From CAYFMH01 sp964344775 (GTDB lineage Bacteria > Patescibacteriota > Gracilibacteria > UBA4473): a stretch of 25,695 nt of DNA. Shown piece after piece: positions 7,141 through 13,994 of this stretch. Position numbers and translations under genes: made by a program. The notes beneath the pieces are model-generated. The model was not told the origin of the DNA and ran no database searches. It saw only the letters and a program-made list of their open reading frames with translations. Each line of letters begins with the position of its first letter. The stretch's first letter is position 1. Location: contig CAYFOO010000016.1 of NCBI GenBank assembly GCA_964344775.1, positions 1 through 25,695 on the forward strand, given 5' to 3'.

Positions 7141-7767
7141 TTATTTTCTATTTCGAGGAGAAACTTTAATTTTTTTCCGGGGGATCGATTTCCTTGGAAC
7201 CGTTCTTTTTGGGGCGGATTGTTTCATCTGTTCTTTTATTTCATTTTTTGTTTTTTGAATTTTTGTTTCGATCTTTTGAGGAACTTGGATTTTTTCTATC
7301 CATTCCATTTTCCAAGCAAAAAAAACAATTATTGCTAAAAATAAAAGAACATTGGCCATAATTTTTGCTCTCCGGTAAAAAATAAGCTTGATTTTGGCTA
7401 TTGTTTCCAGGTCTTCTTGTGGTGGGGGAGGATCAGAATTTTCTAGATCTTTTTTCTTTTCTACTTCTTTTTCTTCTTGTTCAATTTCTTCCAAATCTTC
7501 GAGCAAAGCGGATTCTGCCGCTTCAATTTCTTTTTTATGAACCGCTTCGGCCGCCGTCATTTTTTCCATTAGGGCTTTTCTATTAGCTTCTTGTTTTTTT
7601 TGCCCAGTGGTTTCCAAAAAATTCTTTTCGTGCTCCATGAGAGCATTGATCATCTTGGTTCTTGTATCTGGAGAATATAACTCTGCCCGTGACAGGAAAT
7701 GTGTTTTTCGTTCTCCCGTCAGAAGAGCTGTGTTTTGAATTCGTTTTTTGAAAAGGTTTAAATCCAT
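7141..7767 (-). CDS. Single-pass membrane protein with coiled coil (208 aa), copy 1
   Basis: I do not recognise this protein. The layout is clear: an N-terminal soluble part, a long Glu/Lys/Ala coiled coil (about 58-110), a PPPP hinge (113-116), one transmembrane helix (about 136-152, IMANVLLFLAIIVFFAW), then a strongly basic Lys/Arg/Pro tail. This suggests a membrane-anchored protein whose basic tail contacts nucleic acid, lipid or an acidic partner. The 393-aa product encoded next is strongly acidic at its N-terminus and is an obvious candidate partner (inference). It is the first gene of the minus-strand series and is driven by the 7782-7810 promoter, with a very short leader and no SD. 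Confidence 0.8.
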   Translation of the reverse strand: MDLNLFKKRIQNTALLTGERKTHFLSRAELYSPDTRTKMINALMEHEKNFLETTGQKKQEANRKALMEKMTAAEAVHKKEIEAAESALLEDLEEIEQEEKEVEKKKDLENSDPPPPQEDLETIAKIKLIFYRRAKIMANVLLFLAIIVFFAWKMEWIEKIQVPQKIETKIQKTKNEIKEQMKQSAPKRTVPRKSIPRKKIKVSPRNRK

Positions 7768-7781
7768 AATAAAATCATGTT

Positions 7782-7810
7782 ATTATAACATAAAAAATAA
7801 AAAAAAGCAA
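7782..7810 (-). promoter_or_regulatory. Promoter of the 208/393-aa gene series, copy 1
   Basis: On the minus strand TTGCTT (7805-7810), a 17-bp spacer and a perfect TATAAT (7782-7787) are present. The predicted start near 7775 leaves a leader of about 8 nt before the ATG at 7767. It lies back to back with the thrC promoter. Confidence 0.75.
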
Positions 7811-7842
7811 TAACGCGATTTTTTTTTATAACTCTACCGTCC

Positions 7843-7870
7843 TTGCTCCCCATTTTTAATCCCCTACAAT
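7843..7870 (+). promoter_or_regulatory. thrC promoter, probably giving a leaderless mRNA, copy 1
   Basis: TTGCTC (7843-7848), a 16-bp spacer and TACAAT (7865-7870) are present. The -10 box overlaps the first in-frame ATG (7869), so the predicted transcript start falls at about 7877-7878, on the next in-frame ATG. Confidence 0.5.
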
Positions 7871-7877
7871 GCATCCG

Positions 7878-9203
7878 ATGCAGTACCATTCGACAAAAGA
7901 TAAGAGTTGCCGAACAAACTTCGAAAACGCACTTCTTACGGGGATAGCCCCAGATGGAGGGCTTTTTGTACCAGAAAAAATTCCCACCATTATTTCCGGC
8001 AATGATGTAAATCATCGCCTGCGAGAAGTGAGTTTTTCTGAGTTAGCCTTTGAAATCGCTCGACATTTTGTCGATGGCGAGATATCGGATCCAGATTTGA
8101 GAAAAATTTGTGAAGATGCCTACAATTTTGAAATACCACTTGTGGAGATTGCTGATAATCACTCAGTGCTCGAACTTTTTCACGGTCCGACAGCGGCTTT
8201 CAAGGACTTTGCTGCCCGGTTTATGGCCCGTTGTGCGAGTTATTTTTTGGCCAAAAATTCAGCTGAAAAAATCATTCTCGTCGCTACCTCTGGAGATACC
8301 GGGGGAGCCGTGGGAAACGGATTTCTCGGGCTTCCGGGGGTTCGAGTTTTTATCCTGTATCCCCGGGGAGGGATCTCCCAGGTTCAAGAACAACAACTCA
8401 CAACGATGGGAAAAAATGTGCAGGCGGTTGAAATAGATGGGAATTTTGATGACTGCCAGAGACTCGTAAAAGAAGCGTTTGTCGATAAAGAATTAAACCA
8501 AAAATTGGACCTGATGTCGGCCAACTCGATCAATGTGGGGAGAGTAATTCCGCAGAGTTTTTATTATGCGTGGGTGGCACTAACGCTTAGTCAAAAGCAG
8601 AAAGTCGAAAGTCAAAAGGATCAAAAGATTGTTTTTTCGGTGCCTTCTGGGAATTTTGGGAATCTGACGGGAGGATTACTGGCACAGATGATGGGGTTCC
8701 CAATTCATAAATTTATCGCCGCCAATAATGCCAATCATCCATTTGTAGATTTTTTGGAGTCCGGAAACTTTGAGCCTGCTCCTTCAGTTCCGACTATTTC
8801 CAATGCAATGGATATTGGTCATCCCAATAATTTTTATCGGATTAATTATTTTTTTGGGGAAGATATTTCAGAAGTCCGAGATCATATCTGGGGAGCTTGG
8901 TTTGATGATACTCAAACTCGAGAAATGATTAAAAGATCTTTTGATCGAGGATATCTGGCTTGTCCGCATACGGCTGTGGCACTTCTGGGGACAAAGAAAT
9001 TCAGAGAAAAATTTGGGGATGATTTTTATTTTGTAACCGTTTCTACCGCTCATCCGGCCAAATTCCCAGAGGTGGTGGAAGAAATTATTGGACAAAAGAT
9101 TAAAATACCAGAAAATATCCAAGCAGTGCTAAAAAAGAAAAAAGAGGCTCAATTATTGGATCCGGTCTTGGAGGCACTGCGTGATTTTTTAATCAAAAAT
9201 TAA
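7878..9203 (+). CDS. thrC: Threonine synthase, copy 1
   Basis: PLP enzyme converting O-phospho-L-homoserine to threonine in the cytoplasm. Hallmarks are MQYHSTKDK at the N-terminus (family M-x-Y-x-S-T), the GIAPDGGLFVPE segment, FHGPTAAFKDFAARF with the PLP lysine, ATSGDTGGAVGN for phosphate binding, and VPSGNFGNLTGG. The frame is open from an ATG at 7869. I prefer 7878 because the family motif starts there and the -10 box covers 7869. A 14-residue heptapeptide repeat (SQKQKVE SQKDQKI) encoded by 7-bp DNA repeats is inserted just before the VFSVPSGN strand. The stop TAA abuts the ATG of the next gene, so they are translationally linked. No homoserine dehydrogenase or recognised homoserine kinase is nearby. 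Confidence 0.97.
   Translation: MQYHSTKDKSCRTNFENALLTGIAPDGGLFVPEKIPTIISGNDVNHRLREVSFSELAFEIARHFVDGEISDPDLRKICEDAYNFEIPLVEIADNHSVLELFHGPTAAFKDFAARFMARCASYFLAKNSAEKIILVATSGDTGGAVGNGFLGLPGVRVFILYPRGGISQVQEQQLTTMGKNVQAVEIDGNFDDCQRLVKEAFVDKELNQKLDLMSANSINVGRVIPQSFYYAWVALTLSQKQKVESQKDQKIVFSVPSGNFGNLTGGLLAQMMGFPIHKFIAANNANHPFVDFLESGNFEPAPSVPTISNAMDIGHPNNFYRINYFFGEDISEVRDHIWGAWFDDTQTREMIKRSFDRGYLACPHTAVALLGTKKFREKFGDDFYFVTVSTAHPAKFPEVVEEIIGQKIKIPENIQAVLKKKKEAQLLDPVLEALRDFLIKN
8589..8623 (+). repeat. In-frame heptanucleotide repeat within thrC, copy 1
   Basis: Five 7-bp units are present: agtcaaa, agcagaa, agtcgaa, agtcaaa, aggatca. Because 21 bp is seven codons, they read out as two heptapeptides. 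The site is a likely surface loop before the conserved VFSVPSGN strand. Confidence 0.8.
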
Positions 9204-9854
9204 ATGCTTTTGACTCGATCTCAGTTCGACCAAAAATTTGTTGATGGGGCCCTAAAAATTGCTTTCATTGGCATGTCCAATATCGGCAAAAGTCATCGGA
9301 GCAAAGAACTAGCTACACATAAAAATTTTAATGTTTTTGGAGTGGATGAAGCGATGTCCGAACACATGGGGAAATCCTGGCCTGATGAAATGGCCGAGTG
9401 GATGGGGTATCCTTTTGAAGATCGATATCCAGAGACACAAAAGATTTATTCTGACTGGGAAAATAAGCTCACACACAGCCCTCCAGTTCCAACTGAGGAG
9501 AACTTCATCTTAGATACTACGGGGAGTGTGGTTCATCTGGAGGATCGGGTTCATGATTATCTTTCTGAAAATTATTTGATCGTACAATTAGATACTTCTG
9601 AGCTGATGATCAAAGAGATGGTAGAAGCTTTTTTTGCCACACCAAAAACTATCATCTGGGGGGATCATTTTCAGCAGCAGAAAGGAGAATTGGGGATTGA
9701 TGCTCTACGGCGTTGTTATCCAAACCTGTTGAAACATCGAATCAATAAATACCGTGAACTGGCAGATGTCACCATCCCGGGAGAAATTTCTAGATCTCAG
9801 AGTGTCGGACCAGAGCGATTTTGGGAGATTTTACGTTTATCTTTGAGGGATTGA
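9204..9854 (+). CDS. P-loop small-molecule-kinase-like protein (216 aa), copy 1
   Basis: The N-terminus (residues 17-50) resembles the shikimate-kinase/NMP-kinase fold: hydrophobic strand LKIAFIGMS, Walker A GMSNIGKS (23-30), and FGVDEAMSEHMG (45-56) in the place of the FxDxDxxIE segment of shikimate kinases. The rest is not closely recognisable, and the usual lid arginines are not obvious to me. ATP-dependent phosphorylation of a small molecule is likely; the substrate is unknown. It starts immediately after the thrC stop (TAA then ATG, no gap) and lies 54 bp before ilvB. A role in homoserine phosphorylation or another amino-acid step is therefore tempting but unproven. It ends in TGA. No SD is visible. 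Confidence 0.75.
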   Translation: MLLTRSQFDQKFVDGALKIAFIGMSNIGKSHRSKELATHKNFNVFGVDEAMSEHMGKSWPDEMAEWMGYPFEDRYPETQKIYSDWENKLTHSPPVPTEENFILDTTGSVVHLEDRVHDYLSENYLIVQLDTSELMIKEMVEAFFATPKTIIWGDHFQQQKGELGIDALRRCYPNLLKHRINKYRELADVTIPGEISRSQSVGPERFWEILRLSLRD

Positions 9855-9908
9855 TTTCTGAAACTTCTTTCGTACACTCAAAAATAGTTTCCTCACAAAT
9901 TCATAAAA

Positions 9909-11606
9909 ATGATCGGAGCGGACGTGCTTCTGGAGCGATTGGTGCATCACGGGGTCAAGCAGATTTTTGCTTATCCGGGGGGAGCGGTTTTGCCGATTTA
10001 TGATTGTATGCCCGCTCATAATATTCGGAGGATTCTCGTTCGTCATGAGCAAGCCGCCGCTTTTGCCGCCCAGGGGTACTCTCGTGCGACTCAGGAAGTA
10101 GGTGTGTGTCTGGCTACATCCGGTCCTGGAGCGACCAATCTCGTCACAGGGATTGCTGATGCCAAGATGGATTCGATCCCGATGGTGGCGATTACCGGAA
10201 ATGTTTTTGGGCATTTGATCGGTTCTGATGCGTTTCAAGAGGTGGATATCGTGGGCGTCTGTGAACCAATTGTGAAGCACTCCTATTTCATTGAAAAAGC
10301 TGATGACATCCCGCGAGTTTTGGCAGAGGCTTTTCATCTGGCTCTTTCTGGTCGGCCAGGCCCTGTGCTGATCGATATGCCGAAGAGTGTCCAGATCGAA
10401 GCAGTTGCCCCAGAAATCGAGGCCAAAATAAAGTCTGGAGAACAATTTAAATTTGACCTTCCGGGATATTTCGCCGCACCAGAATGTCCGTTTTCTGAAA
10501 TTGATGAAGCAGTGGAAATGATTCAAAAAGCTACTCGTCCAGTAGTGATCTTTGGTCACGGAGTGATTCTCTCCAATGCGGAGAAGGAACTGAAAGAGTT
10601 TCTTGAAAAATCTCAAATCCCAGCGACTTGGACGCTACATGGGATAGGAGCACTACCAGAGGATCATCCATCAGCACTTGGGCTACTCGGGATGCATGGA
10701 CTAGCAGCTGCAAATTTTGCCGTTCATCATGCAGATTTGATCATTGGGATCGGGACTCGATTCGATGATCGGATCACTGGAGTTATTTCTGACTTTGAGA
10801 AAAATAAAAAAATCATCCATTTCGATATCGATCCATCTGAGTTTGATAAAGTGATAAAAACGGATGCCAAAATTTGTGGTGAAATTCACGAGACCTTGCC
10901 TCAATTAACCAAAAAATTAACCACTTCAGATATTTCAAAATGGCATCAGCAACTAGAAGGCAAAAAAGAGGAATGGCCGCTTGAAAAAGCAAAATCAGAT
11001 GAATTGACGGAGGTGGCGGTAATCGAAGCACTCAAAGAAGTCCTCGATGAAGATTCGGTCGTAGTGGTGGATGTAGGACAACATGAGATGTGGACCGCTC
11101 AGCGATGTCTCACTCGAGCTCCTAGGAAATTCCTCGCCAGTGGAGGACTGGGAACGATGGGGTTTTCTTTGCCGACGGCGATGGGAGCCACTTTTTCTGG
11201 CCACGAGACTTGGTCTGTGTCCGGGGATGGAGGATTTCAGATGAATCTGCAAGAGCTGGCAACGATCGCACAGGACAAAATCCCCGTAAAAATTATTATT
11301 TTGAACAACGGATTTCTTGGGATGGTCAGGCAGTGGCAGGATCTTTTTTTCAAGAAAAACTATGTGGATACGCCGCTCTGGAATCCTGACTTTGTAAAGT
11401 TGGGAGAGGCATACGGGATTCCTAGTTTTCGTGCAAAAAATTTGGAAGAAACGAAAGATCTTCTTCAACAAATGAAATCTCATGATGGAGCCATTTTGGC
11501 AGAGTTTGTCGTCAAAAAGGAAGAAAATGTTTTCCCCATGGTGCCGGCGGGAGAGAGCCTGGGAAATACCCTCCTTACTCGTGATAAAAAAATAAATAAT
11601 AATTAA
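9909..11606 (+). CDS. ilvB: Acetolactate synthase, catalytic subunit, copy 1
   Basis: ThDP- and FAD-dependent enzyme condensing pyruvate with pyruvate (or 2-oxobutyrate) to acetolactate, the first common step of Val/Leu/Ile synthesis. At 565 aa it is full length. The order is a PYR domain (1-165) with the cofactor-activating E47 in RHEQAAAFAAQGYSRA, a central FAD-type domain (about 190-325, with GIGTRFDDRITG), and a PP domain (about 370-550) with the ThDP/Mg motif SGDGGFQMN ... ILNN and GFLGMVRQWQ. The last feature favours an anabolic acetolactate synthase over pyruvate oxidase. No regulatory subunit (ilvN/H), ilvC or ilvD is adjacent. It follows thrC and the kinase-like gene on the same strand and converges on the phosphoesterase gene. 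Confidence 0.95.
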   Translation: MIGADVLLERLVHHGVKQIFAYPGGAVLPIYDCMPAHNIRRILVRHEQAAAFAAQGYSRATQEVGVCLATSGPGATNLVTGIADAKMDSIPMVAITGNVFGHLIGSDAFQEVDIVGVCEPIVKHSYFIEKADDIPRVLAEAFHLALSGRPGPVLIDMPKSVQIEAVAPEIEAKIKSGEQFKFDLPGYFAAPECPFSEIDEAVEMIQKATRPVVIFGHGVILSNAEKELKEFLEKSQIPATWTLHGIGALPEDHPSALGLLGMHGLAAANFAVHHADLIIGIGTRFDDRITGVISDFEKNKKIIHFDIDPSEFDKVIKTDAKICGEIHETLPQLTKKLTTSDISKWHQQLEGKKEEWPLEKAKSDELTEVAVIEALKEVLDEDSVVVVDVGQHEMWTAQRCLTRAPRKFLASGGLGTMGFSLPTAMGATFSGHETWSVSGDGGFQMNLQELATIAQDKIPVKIIILNNGFLGMVRQWQDLFFKKNYVDTPLWNPDFVKLGEAYGIPSFRAKNLEETKDLLQQMKSHDGAILAEFVVKKEENVFPMVPAGESLGNTLLTRDKKINNN

Positions 11607-11650
11607 GTCCTGCCTACAAAATTAATTTATACCATCAATCCACAATTATA

Positions 11651-11699
11651 CCTGTCGGCCATAGCTCATAGAACGAAGGCTAAAATCTAAAATCTGCAG
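11651..11699. repeat. Palindrome fragment plus heptanucleotide array between ilvB and phosphoesterase, copy 1
   Basis: cctgtcggcc (11651-11660) matches the coding palindrome at 6746-6755. It runs into six 7-bp units (gccatag, ctcatag, aacgaag, gctaaaa, tctaaaa, tctgcag; 11658-11699). The array ends at the TGA stop of the convergent gene. Confidence 0.65.
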
Positions 11700-12179
11700 T
11701 CAAAAAACACTTAGCTGCACCAATTCTAAATTCGGCAGAGAACATAAAAAATATTTCCCATCCTCGACCAGGGCCCCTGGATTGAGGATGGTTTTTTCAT
11801 CTCGTTTTTCAGCTTTCGCCCGATGTGTGTGCCCGTGGATGAAAATATCAACTTTTTGGTCTCGAAGAGCTCCTTCGGCTACCCCCTCGATGTGTGAAGC
11901 GGCGATTTTTATCCCTTCCAACTCAAACTGCACCACCTCTTTCATTTCTACATTTGGAAGAGCTCGCACCGCATCCAAAATTTCTTCATTTACATCCGCG
12001 TTCCCCTGGGCGATCCAGATTTTTATCTCTGGATATTTAGCAAAAATCTCTGTCACCCCATACACTGCAAAATCCCCTCCGTGCAACAAATGTTTCACAC
12101 CTGCTTTTTTGAGATTTGCCAGAAGTGTGTCCAATCGATCAATCGCTCCATGAGAATCAGAAACAATAGCAAGTTTCAT
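11700..12179 (-). CDS. YfcE/MJ0936-type metallophosphoesterase, copy 1
   Basis: This 159-aa calcineurin-like phosphoesterase has all expected metal ligands: D8 and H10 (SDSHG), D36 (HGGD), N60 (GNAD), H96 (ASHIEG), and H117/H119 (HGHTH). Proteins of this small subfamily hydrolyse phosphodiesters in vitro, and their in vivo substrate is usually unknown. The SHIEG segment replaces the more usual HGH. The start is supported by AAGGA 7 nt upstream of the ATG at 12179. It ends in TGA and converges with ilvB. It lies about 130 bp downstream of the zinc-ribbon gene across a repeat region, so it may have its own promoter. Confidence 0.92.
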   Translation of the reverse strand: MKLAIVSDSHGAIDRLDTLLANLKKAGVKHLLHGGDFAVYGVTEIFAKYPEIKIWIAQGNADVNEEILDAVRALPNVEMKEVVQFELEGIKIAASHIEGVAEGALRDQKVDIFIHGHTHRAKAEKRDEKTILNPGALVEDGKYFLCSLPNLELVQLSVF

Positions 12180-12208
12180 AATTTTATCCTTAAAGTCTTA
12201 CAAGTTAT

Positions 12209-12316
12209 AGTTTGTCCGGCCTTCGTATCCCGACTCGTCGGGAGGAGCAGACTAAGTGGGAAGTTGTAAGTAAAAATTGTTAAATCCCTACAACCTACTA
12301 CCTACAACTTTCAACT
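12209..12316. repeat. Palindrome plus facing heptanucleotide arrays, copy 1
   Basis: gtccggccttcg (12214-12225) resembles the arm of the coding palindromes. The hairpin tcccgac-tc-gtcggga follows (12228-12243). Then come 7-bp units agtggga, agttgta, agtaaaa (12255-12275), a short spacer, and the complementary array cctacaa, cctacta, cctacaa, ctttcaa (12287-12314). The C-rich array runs into the TGA stop of the zinc-ribbon gene. Confidence 0.7.
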
Positions 12317-12649
12317 TTTTTCCTTCGAAATATGATAAAAACTGACCAACGCCTCCTCTCGTCCCATGGAAATTTTCTTTGATTTACATTTCCCACACAC
12401 CGCTCTTGTTTTCCCACGAACGGTCGCCATCCCGGCCGGCACAATGTCCCGACAATCGTGGCAATAAATCGCCATCTTCGCTCCCTCCCACTTGTCTTCC
12501 GGAGTTTTTTTGTAGTGTTCCACGGCTTCTTGATTTATCACTTTGTGGACGGAATCAATCGCCTCATCCAAATTCATGGATTCTTCTTTTCCGGTAGCTT
12601 TTCCAGTTTGTTGAGCTTCGTGCAGAAATGAGTCTTGTTTTTTAGTCAT
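12311..12649 (-). CDS. Zinc-ribbon protein of unknown function (112 aa), copy 1
   Basis: A C-terminal treble-clef or zinc-ribbon motif uses C63-x2-C66 (YCHDC) and C85-x2-C88 (CGKC), 18 residues apart. The N-terminal 50 residues are charged and helical. The spacing fits a structural zinc site as in DksA/TraR-like or ribosomal zinc ribbons, but I cannot assign a family. Its ATG lies within the end of the upstream membrane-protein or chimeric frame (8-bp overlap, ATGACTAA), so it is probably translationally coupled to it. The final Ser codon and TGA stop lie inside a heptanucleotide repeat. Confidence 0.75.
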   Translation of the reverse strand: MTKKQDSFLHEAQQTGKATGKEESMNLDEAIDSVHKVINQEAVEHYKKTPEDKWEGAKMAIYCHDCRDIVPAGMATVRGKTRAVCGKCKSKKISMGREEALVSFYHISKEKS

Positions 12650-13172
12650 TTTCGTTAGGGGGGTTATCGTTTTTTACAATTTGGTTTTCATCGCTTAGCG
12701 GCGTGGCTGTTTCTGGATGAGAAAAAAAGTTTCGGACAGAATCTCGTTTTTCATTTTTAATGTTGAGGAAAGCCGCCGTCAACCCCATGATCTGTGCCAA
12801 AATAGCTCCATAAAATCCAAATCGAATCTCTTCGACTTCATCCATAATTCGTTCTGCCAGATCAAATTCTCCTTTTGCGAAAATGTGTTCAACCAAGATA
12901 GATAGGGCTCGATCTAGTTTTTCATAGGTTTCTCGTTCGAATTTGTCTTGGAAGTCAGCTAATTCTGGGAATTCCAGAGCCACTTCCTTATAAAAAACAT
13001 GACAGTCCTCCGGAGTATCACAATACGCCACCTCTTCTTTTACATAATTAAGAATCTCAGTAGCTCTCTCTGGCGTTATTACTTTTTTATCCATTTTGCC
13101 AAAAACAATTTTTTTGGCCACACGATAGAGTCGGAGCTTAGTGAGAGGATTGACTTCCGCTTCTATGTCCAT
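12642..13172 (-). CDS. Chimeric gene at duplication joint (149-aa protein fused to membrane-protein tail)
   Basis: Residues 1-116 are identical to the 149-aa protein at 4667-5116. From residue 117 (RFGFYGAILAQ) the sequence is the last 60 residues of the membrane protein at 20698. The joint is the aatctc microhomology (12825-12830), which encodes the shared Glu-Ile, and the frame is kept. The product would join a soluble helical domain to one hydrophobic segment (about 117-137) and a charged tail. It has the upstream sequence of the 149-aa gene and the ATGACTAA overlap with the zinc-ribbon gene. It is real only if the duplication is real. Function unknown. Confidence 0.7.
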   Translation of the reverse strand: MDIEAEVNPLTKLRLYRVAKKIVFGKMDKKVITPERATEILNYVKEEVAYCDTPEDCHVFYKEVALEFPELADFQDKFERETYEKLDRALSILVEHIFAKGEFDLAERIMDEVEEIRFGFYGAILAQIMGLTAAFLNIKNEKRDSVRNFFSHPETATPLSDENQIVKNDNPPNEND

Positions 13173-13248
13173 TTTTTTAATTTTTAGTACAGATAATATG
13201 AAGAGAATAAATCTTTAAGAAACCAAAAAGAATCAAAGATTATTTTTA

Positions 13249-13914
13249 TTAACGACTTCTTCCTATGTCCAGAGCAACCTGTTGGGTGACCCCTTTTGCA
13301 CGATGGTTGAATACAGTTTGAATACTTCTAAGATCGCTTATTAGTTCGTCATGGGACATGTCTCCCATTTTATCAGTTAGTGCCATAATTTTATTAGTTT
13401 TTTCGCCGATGGGACCACACATGGCAGCGTCTACCCGAGCACCAATGTCTTGGCAATCAATATTTTTATCACCACTAGCTTTTCTTTCATTTATAATATG
13501 CCTTACTGTATCACAGCACATTCCTCGAATATCACTTTTAAATGTGAGCAGTTCTCCTGCTGCACCTTCGAGAGCTCCTTCGTTTTCAGCAGAGTCTCTA
13601 CCATCCTGATCGGTATTTCTTATTTGTTCTTGGAAATGTGTAATAGCATCATTAAGATCATCACATTTTCGACATGATTCTTTGTAATCCCTTGGGATAG
13701 AGGGGCCTTTTTCAGTTTTATTTGCTGGTTCGCCAGCGAAGCTATTTTTCACTTCATTTTTTTTAGCTTGTACAGCTTGATCATCTGCAGATTCTGCTGG
13801 AGCTTTTTTTTCAGCTTCTGTTGAATCGCTTGGTCCTTCTGGGCTTCCTCGGAAGATCATTTTTTGAGTCCAAGAAGCATCAAAATTTCCGTAACCGTTG
13901 ATAAGTGTTTTCAT
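13249..13914 (-). CDS. Hypothetical Cys-pair protein (221 aa), copy 2
   Basis: Identical to the product of 5193-5858: disordered N-terminal third, then a helical domain with CRKC, CC and two further Cys. Its promoter and A-rich leader are duplicated as well. In this copy the next gene downstream on the same strand is the chimeric 12642-13172 gene instead of the intact 149-aa gene. Confidence 0.75.
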   Translation of the reverse strand: MKTLINGYGNFDASWTQKMIFRGSPEGPSDSTEAEKKAPAESADDQAVQAKKNEVKNSFAGEPANKTEKGPSIPRDYKESCRKCDDLNDAITHFQEQIRNTDQDGRDSAENEGALEGAAGELLTFKSDIRGMCCDTVRHIINERKASGDKNIDCQDIGARVDAAMCGPIGEKTNKIMALTDKMGDMSHDELISDLRSIQTVFNHRAKGVTQQVALDIGRSR

Positions 13915-13951
13915 TTTTTTTAGAATTTAAGAATTAAAAACAAATCCGCAC

Positions 13952-13980
13952 ATTATACCATATTTAAAATTTAAATACAA
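13952..13980 (-). promoter_or_regulatory. Promoter of the 221-aa gene, copy 2
   Basis: TTGTAT (13975-13980), 17 bp, TATAAT (13952-13957) on the minus strand, as in copy 1. In this copy it could also drive the chimeric gene. Confidence 0.7.
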
Positions 13981-13994
13981 GATTTTTTTAAAAC

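Larger units (their letters stand above)
4769..12824. repeat. Tandem duplication, copy 1 (8,056 bp)
   Basis: Everything from 4769 to 12824 recurs directly at +8056. All encoded proteins inside are identical in length and sequence, and the intergenic DNA I compared is also the same. The unit begins at aatctc (4769-4774). The same hexamer lies at the central joint (12825-12830) and at the right edge (20881-20886), so the crossover could lie anywhere within it. After the hexamer the left-edge and right-edge sequences share gacttc at the same offset (aatctcNNNgacttc), giving 12 of 15 matches. Confidence 0.95.

Noticed and set aside
9837..10616. Long minus-strand frame (259 codons) antisense to ilvB
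   Set aside because: It lies opposite a clearly conserved enzyme, and its Ser/His/Phe/Arg-rich composition is typical of a shadow frame. It has no start signals.
3393..11606. UGA recoded to glycine (genetic code 25, Gracilibacteria/Absconditabacteria)
   Set aside because: glyA, thrC and ilvB are full length with no in-frame TGA although they contain many glycines. Three genes (kinase-like, phosphoesterase, zinc-ribbon) end sensibly at TGA; reading through adds only short tails without meaning.
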